Positions 25,800-35,339 of a stretch of DNA of 64,000 nt are shown piece by piece. Each line of letters starts with the position of its first letter. The stretch's first letter is position 1. The notes beneath the pieces were generated by a model. The model was not told the origin of the DNA, did no database searches, and saw only the letters and a list, made by a program, of their open reading frames with translations. Position numbers and translations under genes: made by a program. This DNA comes from an uncultured Parabacteroides sp. (lineage in GTDB: Bacteria; Bacteroidota; Bacteroidia; Bacteroidales; Tannerellaceae), in contig CALUZS010000004.1 in assembly GCA_944325355.1 (NCBI GenBank), positions 62,001-126,000 of the forward strand, written 5' to 3'.

Positions 25800-27851
25800 A
25801 TGGAAATTATAGGGAATCCTTTGTTGGAAAAATTCAATACGCCTTTTGGTACACTTCCGTTAGACAGAATAGAAACGGAGTGCTATGAGCCTGCATTTGA
25901 TGAAGGTATAAAACAGTTGGAAGAAGAGATTTCTAAAATAACTGCCCAGAGAGACGAGCCTACGTTTGGAAATACTATTGTAGCGCTTGAGCGTTGCGGG
26001 AGACTATTGGATTGTGTCAGTTCTGCATTCTATAATGTTTTGAATGCTGATGCGAATGATGCAATGATGGAGATCTCACAGCGCATTGCACCGAAGCTGT
26101 CGGAAAGTACAAACAATATCTATTTGAATGAAAAATTGTTCCAGCGGGTAAAATATGTCTACGATAATCGTGAATCTTTGTCGCTTGATGTGGAGGATGC
26201 CCGCCTGTTGGAGGAGACCTATACGGCATTCAAGAACCGGGGGGCGGTACTTTCTCCCGAAAAAAAGGCGGAATACCGAAAACTTAGTTCAGAACTGGAC
26301 CTATTGACTTTGCAGTTTGAGCAAAATGCTTTGAAAGATAAAAACAGGTTCGAATTGCATTTGCAAAATAAGTCGGATATTGCCGGATTGCCGGAGAGTA
26401 TCTGTGAATCGGCGGCAGCTTTGGCAAAAGAGAAGGGGAAAGAGAAAGGATGGCTGTTTAATTTGTCTGCACCGAGTTACATTCCTTTTATGCAATACGC
26501 CGAGAATCGGGCTTTGAGAGAGAAGTTGTATCGGGCATATATGAATATCGGGAATAAGAATGACGAGTTTGATAACAAATCGGTCATATGCCAGATTGTG
26601 AATATCCGTCTGGCGATTGCCAATTTGCTGGGATATCCAACCTATGCTGACTATCGGTTGGAGCATACGATGGCAAAAAGCCCGGCGAATGTCTATCAGT
26701 TACTTAACGGGTTGTTGGCTGCTTATAAGCCGGTTGCTTTGGATGAATACAGGGAAATCCGGAAATTCGCAGCCGAATGCGAACATTCTGATGATTTTGA
26801 GGTAATGCCTTGGGATTGGAGTTATTATTCGGAGAAACTGAAGCACCAACGTTTTAATGTTAATGATGAGATGACTCGTCCTTATTTCCGGTTGGACATG
26901 GTGGTGGATGCCATATTTGGGTTGGCAACTGAATTGTATGGTGTAACATTTAAGGAGAATAAGTCGATACCTGTATATAATCCTGAAGTTTGTACGTATG
27001 AAGTTTATGATGCAGACGGTTCCTTTCTTGCAATATTGTATGCCGATTTTTTCCCGAGAGACGGAAAGCAAAGTGGGGCTTGGATGAATAATCTCAAATC
27101 CCAATATAGAAATCCTGATGGGACAGACAGTCGTCCGCATATAATTATTGTAACGAATTTTACGCGCCCAACGGCGGATAAACCTTCTTTGTTGACTTTT
27201 GCAGAAGTGGAGACTTTCCTTCATGAGTTCGGGCATGCTCTCCATGGCATTTTGGCGAAAGGGCGTTATGCTTCTCTTTCCGGAACGAATGTCTATCATG
27301 ATTTTGTAGAGTTGCCGTCACAATTTATGGAAAATTGGTTACGGGAAAAATTTTTTCTTAATCGTGTGGCGCGACATTACCAGACAGGTGAGAAAATACC
27401 CGACGAATTAGTCCACCGCTTGATTGACTCATCGAATTTCAATGCAGGGTATCGTTGTTGCCGGCAGTTGAGTTTCGGTTATTTGGATATGGCTTGGCAT
27501 TCGTTAAAGCATTCGTTTGATGGTGATGTATCGGCGTTTGAGCGGGAAGCGTGGAAAGATACTCAAATCTTGCCGGATGCCGGAGATACTTTGATGAGTT
27601 CTCAATTCGGGCATATCTTTTCCGGCGGTTATGCTGCCGGATATTATGGTTATAAATGGGCAGAGGTGCTTGATGCCGACGCATTTGCTGCATTCCGGGA
27701 GGAAGGTGTTTTGAACAAAGCGGTAGCCGCCCGTTTCCGGCAATTGTTATCGGCTGGAGGGGCTGAAGATCCGATGTCGCTTTATCTTCGTTTCAGGGGG
27801 AAAGCTCCTTCTATTGAAGCGTTATTGCAACGCGATGGCATTCCCAAATGA
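25800..27851 (+). CDS. M3 family zinc metallopeptidase (oligopeptidase A/peptidyl-dipeptidase Dcp-like)
   Basis: 683 residues, the usual length of the Dcp/OpdA group. The zinc site HEFGHALHG lies near residue 475 with the third ligand Glu further on in LPSQFMENWL. Other family motifs are NLLGYPTYADYRLE, YFPRDGK-like DFFPRDGKQSG and FGHIFSGGYAAGYYGYKWAEVL. It degrades short peptides; no signal peptide is seen, so cytoplasmic. It is monocistronic by spacing (nearly 240 bp to the next gene), with the ATG immediately after an A-rich leader. Confidence 0.94.
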   Translation: MEIIGNPLLEKFNTPFGTLPLDRIETECYEPAFDEGIKQLEEEISKITAQRDEPTFGNTIVALERCGRLLDCVSSAFYNVLNADANDAMMEISQRIAPKLSESTNNIYLNEKLFQRVKYVYDNRESLSLDVEDARLLEETYTAFKNRGAVLSPEKKAEYRKLSSELDLLTLQFEQNALKDKNRFELHLQNKSDIAGLPESICESAAALAKEKGKEKGWLFNLSAPSYIPFMQYAENRALREKLYRAYMNIGNKNDEFDNKSVICQIVNIRLAIANLLGYPTYADYRLEHTMAKSPANVYQLLNGLLAAYKPVALDEYREIRKFAAECEHSDDFEVMPWDWSYYSEKLKHQRFNVNDEMTRPYFRLDMVVDAIFGLATELYGVTFKENKSIPVYNPEVCTYEVYDADGSFLAILYADFFPRDGKQSGAWMNNLKSQYRNPDGTDSRPHIIIVTNFTRPTADKPSLLTFAEVETFLHEFGHALHGILAKGRYASLSGTNVYHDFVELPSQFMENWLREKFFLNRVARHYQTGEKIPDELVHRLIDSSNFNAGYRCCRQLSFGYLDMAWHSLKHSFDGDVSAFEREAWKDTQILPDAGDTLMSSQFGHIFSGGYAAGYYGYKWAEVLDADAFAAFREEGVLNKAVAARFRQLLSAGGAEDPMSLYLRFRGKAPSIEALLQRDGIPK

Positions 27852-28087
27852 TACCGACGTTGTTTTGAACATTAGGTCAATAGTACCGGAGTCAGAAAAA
27901 ATAGTATTCAACAAAGAAGATATTTTCTTTTGGAATTTTGCGGGCATGGTGAGGGATAATAAGAGGACAAAATAAGAGAAAAGGAACATTTATGAAAGGA
28001 ATAAACAGTTTAACTTTACACAAATGATAGGTTCCTTGAAATGTTAATTTGAACTTTAATTATAACTCCTTTAAAATTTGGGAAATA

Positions 28088-28777
28088 ATGGGAAAAGAAA
28101 AATCAGAAAGAATTCAGACTTCGTTTTTGAATAGCGCAGAGAAAAAAGCGCTTGTTTGGTTGGCCGGACGGCAGCCGAAATGGATGACATCGGATATTTT
28201 GACGTATATAGGCGTTTTCGGTTCTGTTTTGTTTGCGGTGGGATGTTTTTTGGCAAACTCGAATGTCTTTTATTTGTGGATGGCTTCTTTGGGACTGGTA
28301 ATCCATTGGTATGGCGACAGCATGGACGGAACTCTCGCTCGTGTGCGTAATACCCAAAGACCGGTCTACGGTTTCTTTATCGACCATACGTTGGATGTTG
28401 TCACTACTGCTTTAATCTTTATTGGTGTCGGTTGTTCTCCGATGTTTCGGATGGATGTTGCCTTATTTGCCTTTAGTGGATATTTGGGTTTGTCTATATA
28501 TACGTATATAGGCATGATTCTTAAAGACGAATTTCGTTTGACTTATGGTAAACTTGGTCCAACGGAGTTCCGCTTGCTTCTGATATTGATGTGTATATTA
28601 TATATGTACACTCCGTGGAGCCAATATACGTATGAAATAGGAGGAATGCAGTTTGGTCTGTTTGATATCTTGGGTGGAATTATCACTACAATTCTTTATC
28701 TCATTTATCTGATTCAGTTTGTTAAGGACCGTCGCTACTTTGCAGAAAAAGACCCGTTCAAACCGTATTCTTCTTAA
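28088..28777 (+). CDS. CDP-alcohol phosphatidyltransferase family membrane protein
   Basis: 229 residues from ATG 28088; a longer frame uses TTG at 28049. The family active site is present as DSMDGTLAR, then GFFIDHTLD, giving the D-x2-D-G-x2-A-R ... G-x3-D-x3-D pattern, with nine rather than the usual eight residues between the halves. About six membrane helices surround it. The enzyme joins a CDP-linked lipid to an alcohol in phospholipid synthesis; the particular alcohol (inositol, glycerol phosphate, ethanolamine) is not clear. Its stop is 16 bp from the convergent DUF5686 stop, with no strong terminator between. Confidence 0.85.
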   Translation: MGKEKSERIQTSFLNSAEKKALVWLAGRQPKWMTSDILTYIGVFGSVLFAVGCFLANSNVFYLWMASLGLVIHWYGDSMDGTLARVRNTQRPVYGFFIDHTLDVVTTALIFIGVGCSPMFRMDVALFAFSGYLGLSIYTYIGMILKDEFRLTYGKLGPTEFRLLLILMCILYMYTPWSQYTYEIGGMQFGLFDILGGIITTILYLIYLIQFVKDRRYFAEKDPFKPYSS

Positions 28778-28793
28778 CAGGAAAGTCTCCTTT

Positions 28794-31364
28794 TTAAAAA
28801 GTGATGTGCATCGTGCAGCGGACACCGCTTGTCTGGATATCTGGTCGGTTGCGGTAATTCAATCGCCAGACATAATCGAGACGCATGAATTTGAAAATAT
28901 TTTCGATGCCCACACTTGCTTCCATATAGGGAGCTTTTCCTAATGTCCCGGAGCCGGCAGGGAAAAGATATAGATTTTCTCCGTTTTTCTCCGGGTTGTT
29001 TTTATCTGTCAGGTGCCCCCACAATCCTCTAAAGCAGAATACTTCTCTCCATTTTAATTTCTTTATGAGTGGAATTCGGTTGAATAATGCTCCGTTCATG
29101 TAATACGTCAAATCCCAAGATGCGTATTCGTCGTTGATAAACTCCATTGCATTCATATTTGTATACGTTTCCGGTTGGATTGTATAAGTTAAGTTTGCGT
29201 TAGGAAGGATTAGTAACGGATACGGGACCTTATTCCATACCTTGCCAGCTTTGGTTATCAAATCGACATAGCCGAAAGCTGAGAACCAAAAACGCTTTTG
29301 TATTCCGATATCTGTGCGTTGGTAGTTGTAAGAAGAGCCTAAAAAACCTTTTTTTGCCATGACATGGCTGACGTTAAAAATCAGCGCGTCGAATGTAATT
29401 GGAATGCGTTGGCTATGGGTCTGGTAAAATTTTTCGTCTTTTGCGTACCGGAATCTCAGTTCCAGTTCTGTCATGTCGTAATGGGGGATGGGAGTCAGTG
29501 TTCCATCCTTGCCGATTTGGTCGAACCGGGCATATTCTGTCGCGTATTCGCGTCGGTTACGTATGATGGCGTTATACGATATCCCATTATAATGTTCCCG
29601 GGTATAGGTCAATTCGGCAAGACGTTGGTAAGTAGCCCTCGTATCTTTCTTCCGTTTGATAGCAAGGAGAACATTGTCTTTGCTTGTATACATATATTTC
29701 TGCCCCAGCTTGTTTATGTCGTACATGTATTCGAACCGCAGTGAGTGCATCGGGTATTCCAAACGGTATTCTTTGCGGTCGGTAAACGAATACTCTACAA
29801 GCGCATCGTATTTCATCTTCTTGTCGCGGGTGCCGTATGCCGCATATCCTTCAAAGAACAGGTTTTTGTTGAATACGGGCGTAGTTGCTCCTCCCACACG
29901 GAAGCGTGCTCCTTCTATGGCGTTCCCGTTAATCGTGGAGTTCATCGGACCGAATTCAAATTTGTTCATTTCCGGGTCTTTTCTAGTGGGGATGTAACCG
30001 CCAACCAATACCGATACAACCTTTTCGGTTACGGCAAAAATTGGGACAGAACGTAATTTTGCCATTAGCTCGCTGACCGATTTCGGATTTTTTTTAGCTG
30101 CTTCTGCCGGACGGTTCTCTTCCCAGAAATCCTTTTTCCGGTTATATGCCTGTTTCTCTATGATGGTCGGGGAACTTTCGTCAAAGATGGTGGCAATTTC
30201 TGCTTCCGGTTGGGTGAACGAGTGGTTGCTGTATACGTTCAGCCGCCGGGCATACAGACCTTTCGATTTTTCTGTTAGTTTAAAGTCCACATTGATGTCA
30301 TCTTTTGTGATGAGTCGGCTGCCGTCCGGTGTGCGTTCGAAAGTCTGTTCGATAGCCATACGCGATATGAAATTCAAATTGATGTCGTGTGGCACGTTCA
30401 GATTTACTTTTTTGACAAAAAACGTGGAGTCGAGGGTGACATACAAATGACCGGTAAACCCGAATGATTCGGAGTTGAAAGGTACGAAACCTAAATCTAC
30501 GTATTGTTTGCCCTCCATTTCCAGCGTGTCGAGCAGATAATATTTATAGAAATTGGGACCCATCGTAGACAGAGGGCTGACAAAACGTTGCAAGAACAGA
30601 GGAATGTCGTTTTGAAAAATATTCACTTCCTTAAATACTTCATTCAGGAACTGGCGGAAGCCGTCGCGTGAAAGTATTTCGTCTACGCCCGAACTCTTAC
30701 TTCCTTTCACCAACTCTTTTTTACTTTTCGGTTCTTTGCGATAGTAGATTGTCGCGATTTTTTCTTTTTCGGATATGGGCAGTATGGTCGTTCCGATGTC
30801 GAGCGTGTCTACAAATTCGGATAAGAAATCGAATTTGCCTGGTTTGTTTGAGTTTTTGGGTTTGGGTTTATAATCATTTTTGGCAATGATTATCTTTTCA
30901 TATTTGTCGAAACTGAAATAATCCTGATTGTAAGGGTCGTTGCTTTCCCGGGCGGAAATGACCTGTTTTACAAATTTGACGGCAGGATTTTCTTTTTTGC
31001 TGTATTTCTCTTTTTTCGGACGGATAGTAACTTCCTCTAACGAAACTTCGCTCTGCCGCAGCTTGATGTTTAGATGATTCTCTTTCCCCCGGTTGATTTT
31101 TACTAATTTTGTGTCGTAACCTAAATAGGAAACTTCGAGTGTGTCTTTGGAAGTTGTAGCGGAGAGCGAGAAAGTCCCGTCCTCGTTGGTCATTGTCCCT
31201 GTTGTTGTCCCTTTGATAATCAAAGAAACATAAGCTAATTTCTCTCCGGAAACCGAATCGCTAACAACTCCTTTTATGACTGTATTCTGTCCGAAAGTTG
31301 TTCCTACGATGAAAAGCAGGCATATTGTCAGAAGAAAATCTTTTGCAATTCTGTTAGAGTTCAT
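28794..31364 (-). CDS. DUF5686 outer-membrane protein with carboxypeptidase-regulatory-like N-terminal domain
   Basis: 856 residues from the ATG at 31364, which starts a signal peptide (RIAKDFLLTICLLFIVGTTFG); the frame is open 11 codons further. Residues about 22-105 form a CarboxypepD_reg-like beta-sandwich (VIKGVVSDSVSGEKLAYVSL ... DGTFSL), as in TonB-dependent receptors, but no plug or TonB box follows. The remainder is the DUF5686 body, ending in alternating aromatic strands typical of an outer-membrane beta-barrel. Function is not established. It is transcribed alone. Confidence 0.85.
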   Translation of the reverse strand: MNSNRIAKDFLLTICLLFIVGTTFGQNTVIKGVVSDSVSGEKLAYVSLIIKGTTTGTMTNEDGTFSLSATTSKDTLEVSYLGYDTKLVKINRGKENHLNIKLRQSEVSLEEVTIRPKKEKYSKKENPAVKFVKQVISARESNDPYNQDYFSFDKYEKIIIAKNDYKPKPKNSNKPGKFDFLSEFVDTLDIGTTILPISEKEKIATIYYRKEPKSKKELVKGSKSSGVDEILSRDGFRQFLNEVFKEVNIFQNDIPLFLQRFVSPLSTMGPNFYKYYLLDTLEMEGKQYVDLGFVPFNSESFGFTGHLYVTLDSTFFVKKVNLNVPHDINLNFISRMAIEQTFERTPDGSRLITKDDINVDFKLTEKSKGLYARRLNVYSNHSFTQPEAEIATIFDESSPTIIEKQAYNRKKDFWEENRPAEAAKKNPKSVSELMAKLRSVPIFAVTEKVVSVLVGGYIPTRKDPEMNKFEFGPMNSTINGNAIEGARFRVGGATTPVFNKNLFFEGYAAYGTRDKKMKYDALVEYSFTDRKEYRLEYPMHSLRFEYMYDINKLGQKYMYTSKDNVLLAIKRKKDTRATYQRLAELTYTREHYNGISYNAIIRNRREYATEYARFDQIGKDGTLTPIPHYDMTELELRFRYAKDEKFYQTHSQRIPITFDALIFNVSHVMAKKGFLGSSYNYQRTDIGIQKRFWFSAFGYVDLITKAGKVWNKVPYPLLILPNANLTYTIQPETYTNMNAMEFINDEYASWDLTYYMNGALFNRIPLIKKLKWREVFCFRGLWGHLTDKNNPEKNGENLYLFPAGSGTLGKAPYMEASVGIENIFKFMRLDYVWRLNYRNRPDIQTSGVRCTMHITF

Positions 31365-31478
31365 TTTTTTCAAATATGGCTTGCCGTAATCCGGCATAGT
31401 TATGCTTTACTTCCTTTCACTAAATTCCTATAAAAGCAGGCAGATTGTCGGGAGCTGAGAGTATAGCCTTCCTGTTGG

Positions 31479-31895
31479 TTACAAGTACTTTTCTTGCCAT
31501 GTCTTGTAATACTCCGGAACATCTGTCATGAGCTCCCCTTTGTCGTCAATGAATAGTTGGATGGAGTCACCTTCTGCACATAGTGTATTATCGCTTTCCC
31601 TGAATATTTTATAATGAAAATCGAGACGCGCTCCCGGTTTATGGATATAATATGTGTGGATGATCGCCACGTCGTTCATGCATAATGGAGCGTAATATTT
31701 TATGTGCAGGTCGTACATCGGGGCATATATGCCGGCTTGTTGCATATCGGCATACCCGATACCGGGGTAATGTCTTCCGAACGATTCGCGCCCGTCTTCA
31801 AAGTAGGAGACATAGGCTCCATGCCACATTCTTTTCATGGAGTCGATTTCACTGAACCGTACCTGAATCCGACAAATATCTTCGATTTGTTTCAT
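31479..31895 (-). CDS. Acyl thioesterase, hotdog fold (4HBT/YbgC-like)
   Basis: 138 residues, one hotdog domain. RFSEIDSMKRMWHGAYVSYF is the YbgC-type active-site helix, with the acidic residue in SEID and His in WHGAY; IKYYAPLCMNDVAII and DFHYKIFRESDN complete the fold. It would release an acyl chain from ACP or CoA. It is the last gene of the acyl assembly cluster, 6 bp after the ketoreductase, so it probably acts as the chain-release enzyme. Confidence 0.85.
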   Translation of the reverse strand: MKQIEDICRIQVRFSEIDSMKRMWHGAYVSYFEDGRESFGRHYPGIGYADMQQAGIYAPMYDLHIKYYAPLCMNDVAIIHTYYIHKPGARLDFHYKIFRESDNTLCAEGDSIQLFIDDKGELMTDVPEYYKTWQEKYL

Positions 31896-31901
31896 CCTCA
31901 G

Positions 31902-32630
31902 TTATGTATAAAGACCTCCATTGATGGAAATAACTTCACCTGTAATATAGCCTGCTGCCGGAGATGCCAGGAATCCTACCAGCTCTGCAACCTCTTCGGG
32001 AGTCCCGAAACGGTTTGCCGGAATAGTTTTTTTCAATGAATCTTCGTCCAATCCCTTTACCATGTCTGTTTTGATGAATCCGGGCGCAACGGCATTGACT
32101 GTGATGTTCTTGCGGGCAACTTCTTGGGCTAACGCCTTACTTGCGGCAATGATTCCGCCTTTGGCTGCGGAATAGTTGCACTGTCCCGGCAGCCCTTTCA
32201 ATCCGCTTACGCTTGCCATGTTGATGATTCGCCCATATTTGTGGCGTATCATGGGTTGCAGTATCGGTTGGGTCACGTTGTAAAATCCTTTGAGCGTGAT
32301 ACTCAGCACAGAATCCCAATCTTCTTCAGGCATGAGTGCTAATATATTGTCATGTCTGATGCCGGCATTGTTTACAAGGATTTCGATGTAATCGTCCGGG
32401 TGTGCTTGCATCCAGGTGTCAATAGCTTCTCTTGTCTGTTTGCCATTGCTTATGTCGAATTGAAGCGTTTCGCCGTTTTGCCCTGCCGATTTTATCATTT
32501 CAAGCGTTTTTTCCGCTTCTTCGGTATTGCTTGCGTAGTTGATGATGACCTGGTAGCCCATCTGTGCAAGTTTTATACATACGGCGCGTCCGATTCCTCG
32601 GCTGCCTCCGGTAACTAATGCATATTTCAT
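31902..32630 (-). CDS. 3-oxoacyl-ACP reductase (FabG-like SDR)
   Basis: 242 residues, full SDR length. The NADP site is VTGGSRGIGRAV, then LVNNAGI and the catalytic Ser-Tyr-Lys set in NMASVSGLKG and QCNYSAAKGG; IKTDMVKGL closes the substrate loop. It reduces a beta-ketoacyl-ACP to the hydroxyacyl form. The gene lies 8 bp after the FAD oxidoreductase gene in the eight-gene cluster. A housekeeping FabG is expected elsewhere in the genome. Confidence 0.92.
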   Translation of the reverse strand: MKYALVTGGSRGIGRAVCIKLAQMGYQVIINYASNTEEAEKTLEMIKSAGQNGETLQFDISNGKQTREAIDTWMQAHPDDYIEILVNNAGIRHDNILALMPEEDWDSVLSITLKGFYNVTQPILQPMIRHKYGRIINMASVSGLKGLPGQCNYSAAKGGIIAASKALAQEVARKNITVNAVAPGFIKTDMVKGLDEDSLKKTIPANRFGTPEEVAELVGFLASPAAGYITGEVISINGGLYT

Positions 32631-32638
32631 ATTCTATT

Positions 32639-34117
32639 TTATTCTTTTAGTTTGTTCCATATATATTCATTCCCTAATACTTTTGCGCAGGTAAAAAGCG
32701 CTGTCATTGTCACCCCGTGCACTCCGTGCAGCATCAGGTTCTGACCTGTAAGCAACAGGTTCGGGATTGGTGTGCAGGGCGATAATACCGTCATTAACGG
32801 TTCGCGGAAATCTTTCCGTATCCCGTAGGCACTACCTCCCGGGGTAAGGGTATAGTCGCGCCATGTCAGTGGCGTGCTGGTATAATATTTGGAGATGTTC
32901 CGAAGCCCGGGGAGAAAGCGCTCTGCCAATGTGATGCACTGTTCCGCCATCTGTTCTTTCAGCATTTTGTAATTGTTGTCTCTTTTTCCTACTTGCGTAT
33001 GGTTGTTCCAGGCCTTGCACCTCTCCCAACTCATCGGGGTAAGGATGTCTACCTGTTGGGTATATTCGTTGCCGTCTTCCGGAACCTTGCAGCTGATAAG
33101 CACGCCGTTTATGTCTGTATCGTCTTGATAGAAATCCCAGACGTCCGGCTGACGATAGATGTATTGGTTCCAATTAAAGTAACGTAAACGGTTGGGCTGT
33201 ATGCGGAGAGAGACGGTAAACATTCCGAACGTGTTTTCTAAATTAGCCAAGCGGTTCCGGAAGCTTCGTTTTACCAGACTGCTCTGTTTTATCAGTCGGG
33301 TAGTGGAGTCCGGATGAATGTCACTTATGAACAATGTACCTTCGTAGCGCTCTCCATTGGAACAGATAGCATGTACCAGCCGTCCCTCTTTTTCTTCCAA
33401 TTCTTCTACTTTAGCATTGCAGATGATTGTTCCTCCCTGTGTTTGGATGTTTTTGATTAATGTGTCTGCAATCATCGAGCCATCGCCTTTCAACCGCCAA
33501 CTGTTTTCTATGTAACTGCTGTTACCGTGCAGGAATGTGAATAACGGAAGCGATTCTTTCCGGAGTTCCATTTTAAGGGATGTACCGCTAAGGACGTTTA
33601 TCAATAAGGGGTCATGGAAATTCTCCGTTAAGTATTGCCAGGCGCTTGTCTCCATTTGTGGGGAAATAGAAGCGCTTTCTTGGGCGTTTGGTGATAAGGC
33701 CGCAAACTGCTGCAAGGCGGATTCCTCAAGTAGCTTCGCATAGCGGGATAAGGCTGCCCGCTCCCTTGGAAAATCTTCGGCAAGTTTTTTTGAAAACATC
33801 CCATATCCTTGGGCAAAAGCGAAGTCTTTTTCTCCGATGGTTATGCGGTCGAATCCGTTTGTGTCCAACCGTCTCCATGGAAGGTTCAATAGACCGAGGA
33901 AACGGAAAGCGGCGTGCAACGACTGTCCTTCGTCCAATCCACCAACGTAATGAAAGCCGGTGTCGAACATAAGTCCATGCCGACGGTAGCTTTGGATACA
34001 ACCTCCGGGTTGCATGCCTTGCTCTAATATAAGGACATTCCGTCCGGCTTGCGAAAGTATGTATCCGCATTCCAAACCTCCTAATCCTCCGCCTATTATA
34101 ATGACATCGTATTTCAT
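32639..34117 (-). CDS. FAD-dependent phytoene-desaturase/retinol-saturase-like oxidoreductase
   Basis: 492 residues. N-terminal FAD-binding VIIIGGGLGGLECGYILSQAG with ILEQGMQPGGCIQSY, and C-terminal LLLTGQNLMLHGVHGVTMTA, the typical CrtI/RetSat-type nucleotide and substrate motifs. Family members desaturate, isomerise or saturate conjugated double bonds in polyenes. Within a cluster of ketosynthase, ACP and dehydratases this suggests the product has conjugated double bonds whose state or geometry it adjusts. It is separated from the upstream dehydratase gene by 138 bp containing a hairpin, and is followed directly by the ketoreductase. Confidence 0.83.
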   Translation of the reverse strand: MKYDVIIIGGGLGGLECGYILSQAGRNVLILEQGMQPGGCIQSYRRHGLMFDTGFHYVGGLDEGQSLHAAFRFLGLLNLPWRRLDTNGFDRITIGEKDFAFAQGYGMFSKKLAEDFPRERAALSRYAKLLEESALQQFAALSPNAQESASISPQMETSAWQYLTENFHDPLLINVLSGTSLKMELRKESLPLFTFLHGNSSYIENSWRLKGDGSMIADTLIKNIQTQGGTIICNAKVEELEEKEGRLVHAICSNGERYEGTLFISDIHPDSTTRLIKQSSLVKRSFRNRLANLENTFGMFTVSLRIQPNRLRYFNWNQYIYRQPDVWDFYQDDTDINGVLISCKVPEDGNEYTQQVDILTPMSWERCKAWNNHTQVGKRDNNYKMLKEQMAEQCITLAERFLPGLRNISKYYTSTPLTWRDYTLTPGGSAYGIRKDFREPLMTVLSPCTPIPNLLLTGQNLMLHGVHGVTMTALFTCAKVLGNEYIWNKLKE

Positions 34118-34161
34118 TTTATAACTTGTTTTTGTTCACCAATTTGACGGTTCATAAGCCA

Positions 34162-34181
34162 GCCATATCACCGGATATGGC
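34162..34181 (-). repeat. Perfect hairpin in the only gap inside the acyl cluster
   Basis: GCCATATC/GATATGGC around ACCG. It has no T tract, so it is more likely a processing or operator element than a terminator. The 138-bp gap around it is otherwise unremarkable. Confidence 0.4.
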
Positions 34182-34255
34182 GACCGAAGTCCGTTGAATA
34201 AAATTCCGTTGTGGAAATGAAGGGTAGTATAATAAATACGTTCGATTTTATACTC

Positions 34256-34624
34256 CTACAAAACTCTCATTTCTCCTTTGTATTCCATATAAACTTTTTC
34301 CGCGTCTGATATTTTTGCCGATACGGAAAATCCTTCATCTGAGGGTTGGGCATTGATACGGATGTCAAGCTCCGGACAAACGGAAGGCGAAGCGATTGCT
34401 GTCAGCCGGCATTGCTTTATGCTGCTGATGAACAGTTTTTTGCCTGTCAGCCGGGCGGTGCATTCTTTTATCATTTCGATATTGCAGACGCCCGGACAAA
34501 CCGGGTTACCGGGGAAATGACCGCGATAGACATCGCTATCAGGCAGAAGCTGTATTCGGAATATCCCATTCGGACCGTCCGTCTTACCATCTGTTACTTT
34601 GTAGTATTTGTCTTCAAGAAGCAT
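34256..34624 (-). CDS. 3-hydroxyacyl-ACP dehydratase, FabZ-like hotdog protein
   Basis: 122 residues. The FabZ/FabA active-site motif is clear: GHFPGNPVCPGVCNIEMIKE, with catalytic His36 and a Glu on the following helix (50 or 54). It would dehydrate a 3-hydroxyacyl-ACP to the trans-2-enoyl form. It is one of two hotdog dehydratase-like genes side by side, 12 bp after the ApeP-like gene; small FabZ-like proteins of this size occur as ApeI-type dehydratases in aryl polyene clusters. Confidence 0.83.
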   Translation of the reverse strand: MLLEDKYYKVTDGKTDGPNGIFRIQLLPDSDVYRGHFPGNPVCPGVCNIEMIKECTARLTGKKLFISSIKQCRLTAIASPSVCPELDIRINAQPSDEGFSVSAKISDAEKVYMEYKGEMRVL

Positions 34625-34636
34625 AAATAACCATGT

Positions 34637-35062
34637 TCAACGATTTTGACTGATAAAAATTTTCATCCGTGTTGTGGCAAGCAACTCTCCTGAAGCGTGA
34701 ACTTCTCCGTTTACTAATGTGATGCCACCTACTTCTTCTCCCAACGTAATGCTTGTTTGCACCTTTTCCCCGATGTGCGGACAACGGTAACAGTGGAAAT
34801 TTTTTATCTCCCCGATATATCCGACAGGTGTCTCTTTCTCTCCGGCTTCCCGTGAAAGGTACCCTGCCAATGCCGATGCGGATTGGGCGATATTTTCAAT
34901 CAGCCCCGGTTCCGTCATGAAGCCTTCCTCATCGGCAAAATAGTTGCCCGACCTGATTTCGAAAGTTGTGACAGCCGTTCTTCCCTCCACTTCCAACAGT
35001 TGGTCGACCATTTGGATGGGAGCGCGTTGCGGTATCAAATTTTCGATGCAGTAATAGTTCAT
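34637..35062 (-). CDS. ApeP-like hotdog 3-hydroxyacyl-ACP dehydratase
   Basis: 141 residues. LIPQRAPIQMVDQLLEVEG and MTEPGLIENIAQSASALAG match the aryl-polyene ApeP-type dehydratase subgroup; GYIGEIKNFHCYRCPHIGE follows. It starts one base after the ACP stop, so the pair is translationally linked. Together with the FabZ-like neighbour it gives the cluster two dehydratases. The catalytic residues of this subgroup are less clearly defined than in FabZ, so a role in product release or hydration cannot be excluded. Confidence 0.8.
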   Translation of the reverse strand: MNYYCIENLIPQRAPIQMVDQLLEVEGRTAVTTFEIRSGNYFADEEGFMTEPGLIENIAQSASALAGYLSREAGEKETPVGYIGEIKNFHCYRCPHIGEKVQTSITLGEEVGGITLVNGEVHASGELLATTRMKIFISQNR

Positions 35063-35063
35063 T

Positions 35064-35306
35064 TTATGAAAGGTGTGATTCGATATAGTTGTAGAGGTCG
35101 TTAAACGTATTGATGCTCTTCAAATCGGCTACCGGTATTTTTATCTTGTAAGTCTGTTGGATAATAGCCACTAAATCGACTAAACTCAAGCTGTCCAAAG
35201 AAAGCGTGTCCCGGACATTTGCGTCAGGAGTGAAAAGTTCCAAGTCAACTTCAAATTCTTCTGCTAACAGATTGTTTACTTCTTTTACTATATCTTCGCG
35301 TGTCAT
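35064..35306 (-). CDS. Acyl carrier protein
   Basis: 80 residues, a typical ACP of four helices. The phosphopantetheine site is DSLSLVDLVAII with Ser39 at the start of helix II. No phosphopantetheinyl transferase is in the window, so it must rely on one encoded elsewhere. It sits between the ketosynthase and the dehydratases and is presumably the dedicated carrier of this pathway. Confidence 0.93.
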   Translation of the reverse strand: MTREDIVKEVNNLLAEEFEVDLELFTPDANVRDTLSLDSLSLVDLVAIIQQTYKIKIPVADLKSINTFNDLYNYIESHLS

Positions 35307-35339
35307 AATAGATAATTTAAAATGATTATATTTTGTTTG